A stretch of DNA of 64,000 nt from Stutzerimonas stutzeri (GCF_002890895.1 NZ_POUL01000001.1:1-64000), one strand, 5' to 3'. Counted from the first letter of the stretch, positions 28,593 to 37,808 are shown. Notes: a model not told the origin generated them from the sequence alone. Made by a program: numbers and translations.

Positions 28593-28892
28593 ATGCTCTA
28601 CGCCATCATCGCCAGCGATGTACCCAACTCCCTGCAGGACCGTCTGGCCTCGCGCCCCGCTCACCTGGCGCGTCTCGACCAACTCAAAAGCGAGGGCCGG
28701 CTCGTGTTGGCTGGCCCACATCCGGCAGTGGACAGCAATGACCCAGGCGCAGCCGGCTTTACTGGCAGTCTGGTTGTCGCCGAATTCGACTCGCTGCAGG
28801 CAGCCGAACAGTGGGCTGCGGCCGACCCCTACAAAGCCGCAGGCGTTTATGGCGATGTCATCGTCAAACCTTTCAAGCAGGTTTACCCCTAA
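28593..28892 (+). CDS. YciI-family protein
   Basis: A 99-residue ferredoxin-like-fold YciI protein with the His-Asp type region [26 protein letters not shown]. Function is unknown for this family. It starts 9 bp after yciB with an AGGAAT site, so it is probably co-transcribed. Confidence 0.85.
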   Translation: MLYAIIASDVPNSLQDRLASRPAHLARLDQLKSEGRLVLAGPHPAVDSNDPGAAGFTGSLVVAEFDSLQAAEQWAAADPYKAAGVYGDVIVKPFKQVYP

Positions 28893-28982
28893 GTCGATCG
28901 GCTGACGCCGCCACCCTGCTGCAGAGCCGTCGCTTCGCCACGGCCCTGCAGAGAAACAACCGTTGAGGAAAAAGGAGTTCCG

Positions 28983-29372
28983 ATGCGCCAAGGTCCGCTG
29001 TTTCTGCTGATTGCCCTAGGTCTCGCCACACCCTTGCTGCAGGCCGAAGAAGCCACCATCGAGCCGCCCGCCGAACAGCATGTCGAGCTGGAGCACCGCC
29101 TAAGCGACAATCAGCAGCAACGGGAGGCGATCAAGGAAAACCTCGACGTCGCCGTCAGTGCAGTGAGCCAGGCCCAGCTTTTAAGACTGCGCCAGGAGAA
29201 CCAGCGTTTGCGCCTGCAGCTTGAACAAGAACAAGCGCAGACGCAGGTGCAGCCGCCACTGCTCAACGACCAGCAACAGTGGTTCGCCGTTGGGGGCGGC
29301 GTCGGCGTGCTGGGCTTTCTGCTTGGTGTCCTGACAACCCGCGGCCGCCGCCGCCGTCAATGGCTGAACTGA
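28983..29372 (+). CDS. Membrane-anchored periplasmic coiled-coil protein
   Basis: A 129-residue protein: signal peptide (about residues 1-22, ...PLLQAEE), a Gln/Glu-rich coiled coil with heptad-like leucines (about 35-95), one C-terminal transmembrane segment (FAVGGGVGVLGFLLGVLTT, about 100-118), and a short Arg-rich cytoplasmic end. It resembles the C-terminal half of the TIGR04211 SH3 proteins but has no SH3 domain. A strong GGAG precedes the start. It lies 17 bp before cpxR. Function unknown. Confidence 0.75.
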   Translation: MRQGPLFLLIALGLATPLLQAEEATIEPPAEQHVELEHRLSDNQQQREAIKENLDVAVSAVSQAQLLRLRQENQRLRLQLEQEQAQTQVQPPLLNDQQQWFAVGGGVGVLGFLLGVLTTRGRRRRQWLN

Positions 29373-29389
29373 ATCGACGCGAGCGAACC

Positions 29390-30067
29390 ATGAGCGAATT
29401 GCTGCTGATAGATGATGACCAGGAGCTTTGCGAGCTGCTGGTCAGCTGGCTGGCCCAGGAAGGCTTCGTCGCCCGTGCCTGCCATGACGGCCAAAGCGCA
29501 CGTGCAGCGCTGGCCGAACACCAACCCTCGGCAGTCGTGCTCGACGTCATGCTGCCTGACGGCAGTGGGTTGGAATTGCTCAAGCAGCTGCGTAGCGAAT
29601 ATCCCGACCTGCCAGTATTGATGCTTTCCGGGCGAGGCGAGCCACTTGACCGCATCCTGGGCCTGGAGCTGGGTGCCGACGACTACCTCGCCAAACCCTG
29701 TGATCCACGCGAACTCACCGCCCGCCTGAAGGCCGTTCTGCGCCGTAGCCAACCGGCCAGCACGCCGACCCAACTCGAGCTGGGTGATCTCTGGTACAGC
29801 CCCGCACGCGGCGTCGCCAGCGTTGGCGATCATGAGGTCACGCTCACCCTTTCCGAAGGGCGCATTCTCGAAGCACTCCTGGGCCAGCCCGGCGAACCTA
29901 TGGAAAAGCAGGCGTTGGCGCAGCTGGCCCTGGGTCGCAAGCTCACCCTGTACGACCGCAGCCTGGACATGCACGTCAGCAACCTGCGCCGAAAACTCGG
30001 CCCCCATCCAGACGGCCGCCAGCGGATCGTCGCCTTGCGCAGCCGCGGCTACCTTTACGCATCCTGA
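29390..30067 (+). CDS. cpxR: CpxR-like response regulator
   Basis: A 225-residue OmpR-family regulator: receiver with D52 in VVLDVMLPDGSG, Lys in LAKPCDPRELTARL, and a C-terminal winged helix (YDRSLDMHVSNLRRKLG). Together with the CpxP-like and sensor genes downstream it forms an envelope-stress system. The start is the ATG at 29390, 17 bp after the preceding gene, with a weak GAGCG site. The order matches the P. aeruginosa cpxR-PA3205-cpxS block as I remember it. Confidence 0.85.
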   Translation: MSELLLIDDDQELCELLVSWLAQEGFVARACHDGQSARAALAEHQPSAVVLDVMLPDGSGLELLKQLRSEYPDLPVLMLSGRGEPLDRILGLELGADDYLAKPCDPRELTARLKAVLRRSQPASTPTQLELGDLWYSPARGVASVGDHEVTLTLSEGRILEALLGQPGEPMEKQALAQLALGRKLTLYDRSLDMHVSNLRRKLGPHPDGRQRIVALRSRGYLYAS

Positions 30068-30073
30068 CCGGCC

Positions 30074-30089
30074 TTTACCCAGCCTTTAC
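30074..30089. promoter_or_regulatory. CpxR-type box upstream of the cpxP-like gene
   Basis: TTTAC (30074-30078), 6 bp, TTTAC (30085-30089); on the minus strand this reads GTAAA-N6-GTAAA, within the GTAAA-N4/8-GTAAA range used for CpxR sites. It lies about 120 bp before the cpxP-like start, just past the cpxR stop, and suggests autoregulation of the module. Confidence 0.55.
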
Positions 30090-30208
30090 CCTGCACTGAC
30101 TGCCGTTGACCTTGCGCATCCTAGACTGAGCTCATCCGGTCGAAGCCTGCTGAGGCGCCCTCGAAAGGCGCCCACTCGGTGACCGGTTTCCATATCAAGG
30201 AGAAACTC

Positions 30209-30616
30209 ATGATGCGCAAAACCCTGATTGCCGTACTTTTCGCCTCCACCCTGCCCACCATTGCCATGGCAATGCCAGACGATGGCCAGCGCCATCATGG
30301 TGGCAACCACTCGCCTTTCGAGCAGCTCGACCTGACCAAAGAGCAGCGGAAAGAGATGCGCCAGCTGATGGGGCAGCAGATGAAAAGTCATCGCGAAATC
30401 ACTCAACGGTACTTGAACAAGCTGCCCGAAGCCGATCGCAAAGCCATGCAGGAAGAATTAAAGGCCAACCAGGAAAAAACCCAAAAACAGGTGCGTGACC
30501 TGCTCAAGCCTGAACAGCAGGAGAAGTTCGACGAGCTGCACGAAAAGATGGCAGCCAAGCGCGCCGACCGCGCTGAATTCGAACAGTGGAAAGCCGAACG
30601 CGATCAAAAGAACTGA
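30209..30616 (+). CDS. Spy/CpxP-family periplasmic protein
   Basis: A 135-residue periplasmic protein with signal peptide (MMRKTLIAVLFASTLPTIAMA), a His-rich start (QRHHGGNH) and the two LTxxQ-type helices LDLTKEQRKEMRQLM and LKPEQQEKFDEL. Family members are ATP-independent chaperones or negative regulators of the Cpx sensor. The ATG at 30209 has AGGAG 6 bp upstream; the next ATG (30212) is an alternative. It lies between cpxR and the sensor gene, in the position of CpxP. Confidence 0.85.
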   Translation: MMRKTLIAVLFASTLPTIAMAMPDDGQRHHGGNHSPFEQLDLTKEQRKEMRQLMGQQMKSHREITQRYLNKLPEADRKAMQEELKANQEKTQKQVRDLLKPEQQEKFDELHEKMAAKRADRAEFEQWKAERDQKN

Positions 30617-30694
30617 TCTACAAATCCGCAAAACCGCCCGGCGCACCCCACCTTGAGCCAAGCGCGCCGGGCTTTCCTCTGGAGTACATGACCG

Positions 30695-32041
30695 GTGCGA
30701 TCACTGTTCTGGCGCATCCTTGCGACGTTCTGGCTAGCCATTGCGCTGGTAGCAGGCTTGGCCATGCTCCTCGGTCATGCGCTCAACCAGGACACCTGGA
30801 TTCTCAACCGTCACCCCGGCGTGAATGGCCTGGCCGAGATGTGGACCAAGGTCTACGAGCGACAGGGACCAATCACTGCACAGTTTCTTCTCGAACGGCA
30901 TCGCAACCGCTTCGGCGTCGATGTGCAGGTTCTGGCCGAGAACGGCCAGCCAATCATCCGCGGTACCTTTCCGGCTCGCGCCGCCGCTTTCGAAGCGCGC
31001 CAGGAACACCGCGACGGTCGCCTGCCCTGGCGGCGGCTGACTGCTGATTACACCAGTCCCGAAACCGGCAATACCTACCTGTTTATCTACCGTATTCCGA
31101 ATCAGGAGCTGCAAGCCTGGCACCGAGGCAGCCTGTTCTGGCCCCTGAGTGCGCTCGCCATCGCCTTGGTCGTTCTGACCGGGTTCAGTCTGCTGCTGAC
31201 CCTTTCAATCACGCGTCCGCTCGACCGGCTTCGCGGCGCCGTGCACGACCTGGGGCAGACCACCTATCAGCAGAATTCGCTGGCGCGCCTGGCCAATCGA
31301 CGCGACGAGCTGGGCGTGCTTGCCAAGGACTTCAACCGCATGGGAGCCCGACTGCAAAGCCTGATCGGCAGCCAGCGGCAATTGCTGCGTGACGTTTCCC
31401 ACGAACTGCGTTCGCCGCTGGCCCGCCTGCGCATCGCACTGGCACTGGCAGAACGCGCCACGCCGGCCGAACGCGAAGCCATCTGGCCACGGCTGGCCAA
31501 GGAATGTGATCGCCTGGAGGCGCTGATCAGCGAGATCCTGGAGCTCGCCCGACTCGACGCCGACCCTGGCGCGCCGAACCCCATCAACTTGCAATCGATG
31601 TTCGACCAGCTTGAGGAAAACGCCCGCATTGTCTCGCCGAATCAACGCATTGACTGTCAGGTTGAAACCGAAGCCCAGTTGCAAGGCTGGCCGGACATGC
31701 TCGAGCGCGCCCTCGACAATCTGTTACGCAATGCCTTGCGTTTCAATCCCGAAGGCAAGCCCATCGAACTGCGAGCCAGCAGCGACACTCAACACCTGCT
31801 ACTGAGTGTCCGTGACCATGGACCTGGCGTAGACGGAGCCCACCTCGAGCAACTGAGCGAACCCTTCTTTCGAGCACCCGGGCAGACCACAGCGGGACAC
31901 GGGCTGGGGCTCGCAATCGCTCGCCGAGCCGCAGAACGTCATAACGGCGAGCTACTGCTGGGCAATCACCCGGACGGTGGCTTTATCGTTACGCTGAAGC
32001 TGCCGCTGAAACTGGCTATCGACGCTCCGCAGCACGCGTAG
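30695..32041 (+). CDS. cpxS: CpxA/CpxS-like sensor histidine kinase
   Basis: A 448-residue membrane kinase: transmembrane segment about residues 7-28, periplasmic domain to ~150, second segment about 152-173 (ALAIALVVLTGFSLLLTLSI), HAMP, HisKA with RDVSHELRSPLARLRIAL, and HATPase with NLLRNALRFNPEG, DHGPGVDG and GHGLGLAIARR. It phosphorylates the CpxR-like regulator. The start is a GTG at 30695 with GGAG about 10 bp upstream. It ends 4 bp from the convergent nitroreductase gene. Confidence 0.87.
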   Translation: MRSLFWRILATFWLAIALVAGLAMLLGHALNQDTWILNRHPGVNGLAEMWTKVYERQGPITAQFLLERHRNRFGVDVQVLAENGQPIIRGTFPARAAAFEARQEHRDGRLPWRRLTADYTSPETGNTYLFIYRIPNQELQAWHRGSLFWPLSALAIALVVLTGFSLLLTLSITRPLDRLRGAVHDLGQTTYQQNSLARLANRRDELGVLAKDFNRMGARLQSLIGSQRQLLRDVSHELRSPLARLRIALALAERATPAEREAIWPRLAKECDRLEALISEILELARLDADPGAPNPINLQSMFDQLEENARIVSPNQRIDCQVETEAQLQGWPDMLERALDNLLRNALRFNPEGKPIELRASSDTQHLLLSVRDHGPGVDGAHLEQLSEPFFRAPGQTTAGHGLGLAIARRAAERHNGELLLGNHPDGGFIVTLKLPLKLAIDAPQHA

Positions 32042-32045
32042 TGAG

Positions 32046-32612
32046 CTAGCGTGCACCGGACCACTCAGTGACGAACTGCCGCGGTTCCAGTTCCGGCGGG
32101 GTTCGCAGCGTACCCTCAGGGGTGCCGACGTAGATGAACCCCAGGATTTGCTCGTCACCGGTCAACCCCAGCGCCTTCGCCAGGTACGGATCGTAAGCAA
32201 AGTCGCCGGTCCGCCATACGGCGCCAAGGCCCTGAGCGTGCGCAGCCAGTAACAAACCGTGCGCAGCGCAGGACACTGCAAGCACTTGTTCGGAACCCGG
32301 CACCTTCGGGTGCGGCTGCACGCGTGCAATGACCACCACCAGCAGCGGCGCGCGCAACGGCATCTTGCGGGCTTTCAGTACGGCATCATCGCGCGCCTCA
32401 GGCGAGCGCATACGCAGCGATTCAGCCATCAACTTGCCCAACTGCTCGCGGGCTTCGCCTTGCACAGTCAAGAAACGCCACGGACGCAGCTGGCCATGAT
32501 CCGGCGCGCGCAGGGCAGCACGAAACATCACGCCCAGCTGAGCCGGTGTTGGCGCAGGATCGGTAAGCCGCGTGACAGACACGCGGTTGAGCAACAGGTC
32601 GAGAGCTTCCAT
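32046..32612 (-). CDS. YdjA-type nitroreductase
   Basis: A 188-residue flavin-dependent nitroreductase of the small YdjA group: N-terminal RVSVTRLTDPAPT, FMN-contact region APDHGQLRPWRFLTV, and C-terminal ALGLTGDEQILGFIYVGTPE. Likely NAD(P)H-dependent; the natural substrate is unknown. A GGAGG lies upstream of the ATG at 32612. Confidence 0.85.
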   Translation of the reverse strand: MEALDLLLNRVSVTRLTDPAPTPAQLGVMFRAALRAPDHGQLRPWRFLTVQGEAREQLGKLMAESLRMRSPEARDDAVLKARKMPLRAPLLVVVIARVQPHPKVPGSEQVLAVSCAAHGLLLAAHAQGLGAVWRTGDFAYDPYLAKALGLTGDEQILGFIYVGTPEGTLRTPPELEPRQFVTEWSGAR

Positions 32613-32736
32613 CCGACTACCTCCGAAAACGAATCGGACATTCTAGAGCCCAGAGCCGTTCGTTTGGCAGCACAGGTTGTAGCAAGCGCCGTATCGGCTG
32701 ACCAATTGACGATCAGCGCCCCGAATGCCAACGCTG

Positions 32737-33108
32737 TCAGGCGACCCGATCAGGCGCAAGCTGCGGTTCCAGCGGGGGCATCAGCGGTGGAAGACCGTGG
32801 GCCGCGCGAGCCGTGTCGCAATGCGCGTTATGCTGACCGTCGACCCAGGACGCTTCGAATTCGCGACAGGTACTCGAGCGCTGCTCATACATGGTGCAAC
32901 GCACGCCGCAGCCCACATCGCCCATCAGCCCTACACAACGCGCTGGATTGGATTGCGTCCCAAGCATAGCGACGTGAAATGGGCTGACCTGCACGGTTGC
33001 GCTGTCAGGAACTGCACCGCCGGACGAGGCACACTCGCCCCAAAAGAAAGACACACGAAAATACGCGCAGCAGGCGCCGCACGTGAGGCAGGGATTGTCG
33101 ATGGACAT
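32737..33108 (-). CDS. YkgJ-family cysteine-cluster protein
   Basis: A 123-residue protein with CLTCGACCAYFRVSFFWGEC near the N-terminus and CTMYEQRSSTCREFEASW further on, the CxxCxxCC/zinc or iron-sulfur pattern of YkgJ proteins (UPF0153). Function unknown. I prefer the ATG at 33108 (MSIDNPCLTCG); a start at 33135 would add nine residues. Neither has a strong ribosome site. Confidence 0.75.
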   Translation of the reverse strand: MSIDNPCLTCGACCAYFRVSFFWGECASSGGAVPDSATVQVSPFHVAMLGTQSNPARCVGLMGDVGCGVRCTMYEQRSSTCREFEASWVDGQHNAHCDTARAAHGLPPLMPPLEPQLAPDRVA

Positions 33109-33297
33109 GGAAGGTGAACACTCAGAAACCGGCAAAGGGCCGGCACCGGGCGGCTATTCTATTCATCGCAACGAACTTGGGAAGAGGCCCGCCAGGGGGG
33201 TTACAAAAGATTTTTCAACAGGCCGATAGCCGGTTTACTGCCACAGCGACAGGCGTAGAATGGCGGCCTCATTTTTCGAGCCGAGCAGCAATCACAC

Positions 33298-34749
33298 ATG
33301 GCCTTGCCGACCCTGCGCATCATCGGTTTCATTCTCGGCATTTTCCTGATCACACTCGCAGTCAGCATGGTCATTCCGATGGTCACGCTGTTCGCGTTTG
33401 ACCGAACTGACGATCTTCAAGCGTTTCTGTGGTCCAGCCTGATTACTTTCGGCTGCGGTTTTGCGCTTGTTGCACCAGGTCGACCGGCCAATACCAACCT
33501 ACGCCCGCGCGACATGTACTTCCTGACCACGGTCAGCTGGGTGATCGTGTGCTGCTTCGCCGCCCTGCCGCTCATGCTCATCCAACACATCAGCTATACC
33601 GATGCGTTCTTTGAAACCATGTCCGGTATCACCACCACCGGTGCGACGATACTCTCAGGACTCGATAGCGCATCACCAGGCCTGCTTATGTGGCGATCAC
33701 TGCTGCATTGGCTCGGCGGTATCGGCTTCATCGGCATGGCAGTCGCCATTCTGCCGCTGCTACGCGTTGGTGGTATGCGACTGTTCCAGACCGAATCATC
33801 TGACTGGTCAGAAAAAGTCATGCCGCGTTCACACATGGCCGGCAAATACCTGATCGTTATCTATCTGGTCTTTACTCTGGCAGCGTTCATCGCGTTCTGG
33901 CTGGCAGGAATGAGCGGATTCGATGCGATCAACCATGCGATGTCCACCGTGGCGACTGGCGGCTATTCGACCTCCGACGCATCGCTCGGCAAGTTCGGTC
34001 CAGCCACGCATTGGGTTGCGATCTTCTTCATGATTTTAGGCAGCTTGCCGTTCACCCTGTACGTAGCCACCGCTCGCGGCGACCGTCGGGCACTTTTTGG
34101 GGATCAGCAGGTTCGCGGGTTTCTGGTGATGCTCACCGCAACAAGCCTGTTATTCAGCCTGTGGTATTGGTTCAACCATGAAGACAGCCTTCTCGACTCG
34201 CTGCGCATCGTGACATTCAGCGTTGTATCGGTCATCACGACCACAGGCTATGCCGTCAGCGATTACACCCAATGGGGTGGTTTCGCGGTCATGGTGTTCT
34301 TCTATCTCACCTTCCTCGGTGGTTGTTCCGGGTCTACGTCCGGCGGCTTGAAGATGTTTCGTTTTCAGGTCGCTTACACCCTGCTGCGCTCGAACCTCAA
34401 GCAACTGGTTCACCCAAGGGCAGTCATCCGCCAACAGTACAACGGGCATAATCTGGACGAAGAAATTGTCCGTTCGATCCTGACATTTTCATTCTTCTTC
34501 ACCATGACCATTGGTGTGCTGGCCCTGTGTCTGGCACTGCTTGGGCTGGACCCGATCACAGCGCTCACAGGTGCCGCGTCAGCGGTGTGTAACGTAGGTC
34601 CGGGGCTCGGGCCGATCATCGGCCCGGCGGGCAATTTCTCAACGCTACCCGATGCCGCGAAGTGGTTGTTATCCGTCGGCATGCTGCTTGGCCGATTGGA
34701 AATCATCACCGTGCTGGTGATGTTGACCCCTTCTTTCTGGCGCCACTGA
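33298..34749 (+). CDS. trkH: Potassium uptake protein TrkH
   Basis: A 483-residue K+ channel-like subunit of the Trk system, ten or so membrane segments, with the four selectivity-filter loops visible: SGITTTGATIL, STVATGGYST, VITTTGYAVS and CNVGPGLGP. It works with the NAD-binding TrkA, which is not in this window. Convergent with the deaminase gene, 5 bp apart. Confidence 0.93.
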   Translation: MALPTLRIIGFILGIFLITLAVSMVIPMVTLFAFDRTDDLQAFLWSSLITFGCGFALVAPGRPANTNLRPRDMYFLTTVSWVIVCCFAALPLMLIQHISYTDAFFETMSGITTTGATILSGLDSASPGLLMWRSLLHWLGGIGFIGMAVAILPLLRVGGMRLFQTESSDWSEKVMPRSHMAGKYLIVIYLVFTLAAFIAFWLAGMSGFDAINHAMSTVATGGYSTSDASLGKFGPATHWVAIFFMILGSLPFTLYVATARGDRRALFGDQQVRGFLVMLTATSLLFSLWYWFNHEDSLLDSLRIVTFSVVSVITTTGYAVSDYTQWGGFAVMVFFYLTFLGGCSGSTSGGLKMFRFQVAYTLLRSNLKQLVHPRAVIRQQYNGHNLDEEIVRSILTFSFFFTMTIGVLALCLALLGLDPITALTGAASAVCNVGPGLGPIIGPAGNFSTLPDAAKWLLSVGMLLGRLEIITVLVMLTPSFWRH

Positions 34750-34754
34750 CGGGC

Positions 34755-35195
34755 TCATGTCTCGCCGATATCCTCGTTCCACAGTTCGGGGCTGTCGGCG
34801 ATGAAGCGACGCATCATCTCGACACAGCCCGGCTCCTGCAGCACCTCAACCTCAACGCCCCGACCGCGCAGCAGCAGTTCCTCGCCCATGAAGGTCTGGT
34901 TCTCGCCGATCACCACCTTCGGTATGCCATAGAGCAGAATCGCCCCGCTGCACATGGAACAGGGCGACAGCGTCGTATAGAGGGTGGAATCGGCGTAGAC
35001 GCTGGCCGGTTGCCGACCGGCGTTTTCGAATGCGTCCATCTCTCCGTGCAGCACCGCGCTGCCTTGCTGAACCCGCCGGTTGTGACCGCGACCAATGATC
35101 CGACCCCGATGGACGATTACCGAACCAATCGGAATCCCCCCCTCGGACAGCCCCTTCTGCGCTTCGTCGATTGCGGCCTGCATGAATTCATCCAT
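34755..35195 (-). CDS. Yeast-type cytosine deaminase (Fcy1-like)
   Basis: A 146-residue zinc deaminase. Ligands/catalytic residues are H50, E52 (HGEMDAFENAGR) and C79, C82 (TTLSPCSMCSGAI). The sequence follows yeast Fcy1 rather than TadA or the bacterial amidohydrolase CodA, including LYGIPKVVIGEN and the C-terminal ELWNEDIGE with W139 and D142, which match the base-contacting W152 and D155 of Fcy1. It should deaminate cytosine (and 5-fluorocytosine) to uracil; specificity is inferred. AGGAG precedes the start. Confidence 0.85.
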   Translation of the reverse strand: MDEFMQAAIDEAQKGLSEGGIPIGSVIVHRGRIIGRGHNRRVQQGSAVLHGEMDAFENAGRQPASVYADSTLYTTLSPCSMCSGAILLYGIPKVVIGENQTFMGEELLLRGRGVEVEVLQEPGCVEMMRRFIADSPELWNEDIGET

Positions 35196-35237
35196 TCACG
35201 GTGCTCCTTCGCTCTTGCTGGATAGTGGGGTTCGCCA

Positions 35238-36167
35238 TCAGGCGGTTTCGGATCGACGCTTGAACAGTCGCTTACCCAGCTCGACAGCTGCAAATACCAG
35301 GCCGCCAGCCAGTATCCCGAAAGCGGCGTCCAGCAGCGTCGGCAAGAGCCCGGCCAGAACAGTCCCGATGTACGGCAGCGCCAAGGTGTGCTCCGCGCTG
35401 TTCTCGATGAGGTGGTGAATAGCCTTGAAGCCGTGGGTCAGAATGCCGCCGCCGACCATGAACATGGCGGCCGTACCAATCACTGACAGAGACTTCATCA
35501 ACCAGGGCGCGACCGAGAGAATGGCACTGCCGAGCGACTGCGCTGCGGAACTGGTGCGTTTGGTCAGCGCCAGGCCCGCATCGTCGAGTTTGACGATGCC
35601 CGCAACCAAACCGTAGACGCCGATGGTCATTATGATTGCTATGCCCGCCAGCACAGCGATCTGCTCGACAAAGGTGGCGGCAGCGACCGTACCCAGTGTG
35701 ATGGCGATGATTTCGGCGGACAAAATGAAATCTGTGCGCACCGCCCCGCTGATTTTGTCGCGCTCGAACGCCACCATGTCGACGTTCTCGTCGGCCAACG
35801 CCTTGATCTGCTCCGCATGATGATCCTGATCGCGGTGCAGGAACCGGTGTGCCAGCTTCTCGAATCCTTCGAAGCAGAGAAACGCACCGCCCAGCATCAG
35901 CAACGGCGTGATGGCCCAGGGGATAAACGCGCTGATCAGCAACGCTGCCGGCACCAGAATCAGCTTGTTGCGCATGGAGCCCTTGGCCACGGCCCAGACC
36001 ACCGGTAGCTCGCGGTCCGCATTGACGCCGGTGACCTGCTGAGCATTGAGCGCCAGATCGTCGCCGAGCACGCCGGCAGTTTTCTTTGCTGCCACCTTGG
36101 TCATCAGGGATACGTCGTCCAGGACCGAAGCGATATCGTCGATCAAGGCAAGAAGGCTACTGGCCAA
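35238..36167 (-). CDS. DUF808 (YedI-like) inner-membrane protein
   Basis: A 309-residue membrane protein with N-terminal [19 protein letters not shown] and several hydrophobic segments after residue 70. DUF808 proteins have no proven function. The start is a TTG at 36167 preceded by AAGGAT; an ATG 10 bp upstream is out of frame. Confidence 0.8.
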   Translation of the reverse strand: MASSLLALIDDIASVLDDVSLMTKVAAKKTAGVLGDDLALNAQQVTGVNADRELPVVWAVAKGSMRNKLILVPAALLISAFIPWAITPLLMLGGAFLCFEGFEKLAHRFLHRDQDHHAEQIKALADENVDMVAFERDKISGAVRTDFILSAEIIAITLGTVAAATFVEQIAVLAGIAIIMTIGVYGLVAGIVKLDDAGLALTKRTSSAAQSLGSAILSVAPWLMKSLSVIGTAAMFMVGGGILTHGFKAIHHLIENSAEHTLALPYIGTVLAGLLPTLLDAAFGILAGGLVFAAVELGKRLFKRRSETA

Positions 36168-36280
36168 TGCGGGTCATCCTTTAGGTATCGGCAAAAAGCG
36201 GCACAGGTGCGCCGCGGTCATGTATACGCAAGCTATGGCTATGGCTATGGCAGCAAAGCACAAGTTCCGGCATGGGCGCT

Positions 36281-37282
36281 TCAACGCTGTGCGCGGTATT
36301 CGCCAGGTGTCATCGCGAACCAGCGCTTAAAGGCGCGGAAGAAATTGCTCGGATCGGCAAAGCCCAGCAGATAAGCCACTTCCAGCAAGGCGAGATCTGC
36401 ACGCGCCAGATATTGCTCGGCAAGCGTGCGCCGGGTGTCGTCGAGCAACTGCTGGAAGCTCGTGCCCTCCTCGTCCAGTCGCCGCTGCAATGTACGCTCG
36501 GACAGTTGCAGCGACTGCGCTACTGTTTCGCGCCGCGGTTCGCCCTGAGGCAACAGACGGCAGATCACCTGCCGGGCCCGGTGCGTCACCCGGTTGTCCG
36601 AGAAGCGTGCCAGGTAGTCGCCGGCAAACCGGTCGTGCAACCGAGCCAGTTCGGCGTTCGCGGTAGGTAATGGAATATCCATATCAGCGTGGCGCATCAG
36701 CAAGCCGTGGCTGTCGGCATTGAAGCGTAGCGGTGCTTGAAACATGGCCTGGTACGGTTCGACATCCGCAGGTCGTGGGCCCTGGAAATAGACTTCTAGC
36801 GGGACCAGTGACTTGGCGGTCAGCCAGCGACAGAACGCAAGCGTACTGGCCAGGGAACCGTCTGCGCTCTGGCGGGCGGGTGGCAACTGATCACCATGAA
36901 TCGCCAAGGTCAACAAAGCGCCGCGATCAGTTGGCCTGAACTGCAGGTCCGCACCTTCGGCAATGATGCGCTGGTACCGCACCAGACGCTGGAAGCTGTC
37001 CCTGAGCGTGCTACTGGACATCAGTGCATAGCCGACCACATGCATCGCGCCGGGGCGCATCACCTTTGCCAGATTCAAGCCGATCGCAGGGTTCCCGGTC
37101 ATCTCCACTGCGCGTTGCCAGAGCCGCGTCATGCCATCCTGGGCAAACCGGGCGTCGGGATCGCTCAGTGCGCAATAGTCGAGCCCAAGCTCGCTGAACA
37201 GCGCCTGGCAGTCGAGGCCCTCGAGTTCAAGCGCCTGGACAATGCTCAAGGCCCAGCTCGAGGACGTGGTGCGTTCTGTCAT
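36281..37282 (-). CDS. AraC-family regulator with arabinose-binding-like N-terminal domain
   Basis: A 333-residue regulator: N-terminal ~200 residues of the PF12625 type (MRPGAMHVVGYALMSSSTLRD), C-terminal AraC helix-turn-helix pair (ETVAQSLQLSERTLQRRLDEEG; LEVAYLLGFADPSNFFRAFKRW). The target is unknown; relatives control amino-acid or alcohol catabolism. It stands alone between a DUF808 gene and a divergent DUF962 gene. Confidence 0.85.
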   Translation of the reverse strand: MTERTTSSSWALSIVQALELEGLDCQALFSELGLDYCALSDPDARFAQDGMTRLWQRAVEMTGNPAIGLNLAKVMRPGAMHVVGYALMSSSTLRDSFQRLVRYQRIIAEGADLQFRPTDRGALLTLAIHGDQLPPARQSADGSLASTLAFCRWLTAKSLVPLEVYFQGPRPADVEPYQAMFQAPLRFNADSHGLLMRHADMDIPLPTANAELARLHDRFAGDYLARFSDNRVTHRARQVICRLLPQGEPRRETVAQSLQLSERTLQRRLDEEGTSFQQLLDDTRRTLAEQYLARADLALLEVAYLLGFADPSNFFRAFKRWFAMTPGEYRAQR

Positions 37283-37454
37283 TAATCGATTCGCTCATGG
37301 TCAGCTATTACTCAGCGCGCCGTCATAACAACGGCCAACGCAGTTTCAACCGCCGAGGGATGGCACACAAGGCTACTAAACTGGCACCTGGAGTCAGTGG
37401 CCTATATTGCCGGAGGTTCTAGACTCCAACGACCACAATGACAGGAGGTGCGGC

Positions 37455-37772
37455 ATGAGCACGCAAACCGCCGAACGCTTTACCCGCTTTGCAGATTTCT
37501 ACCCGTTCTACCTGGCCGAGCACAGCAACCTCACCTGCAGACGGTTGCACTACATTGGCAGCTTGCTGGTACTGGCAATCCTGGCGTACGCAGTGATCAC
37601 CCAGCAGTGGCTATGGCTATTGGCGATGCCATTGGCCGGCTATGGGTTTGCCTGGGTCGGTCATTTCATTTTCGAGAAGAACCGTCCGGCGACATTTCAG
37701 TACCCGCTGTACAGCTTTCTCGGCGACTGGGTAATGCTCAAGGACATGCTGACTGGAAAGATTCGATTCTGA
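37455..37772 (+). CDS. DUF962/Mpo1-like membrane protein
   Basis: A 105-residue protein with three hydrophobic segments and the Mpo1/YGL010w-type residues FYLAEHSNLTCRRLHYIGS and WVGHFIFEKNRPATF. Yeast Mpo1 is an Fe(II) dioxygenase for 2-hydroxy fatty acids; the bacterial role is not known. The ATG at 37455 is set by a strong AGGAGGTG. Confidence 0.85.
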   Translation: MSTQTAERFTRFADFYPFYLAEHSNLTCRRLHYIGSLLVLAILAYAVITQQWLWLLAMPLAGYGFAWVGHFIFEKNRPATFQYPLYSFLGDWVMLKDMLTGKIRF

Positions 37773-37786
37773 TCCATGGATCGTGT

Positions 37787-37808
37787 GCCGGTGCTGCGCT
37801 GCACCGGC
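37787..37808. terminator. GC-rich hairpin after the DUF962 gene
   Basis: A perfect 8-bp stem GCCGGTGC/GCACCGGC with a six-base loop, 15 bp after the stop. No T run follows, so it may be a factor-dependent terminator or an mRNA 3' stabiliser. Confidence 0.35.
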
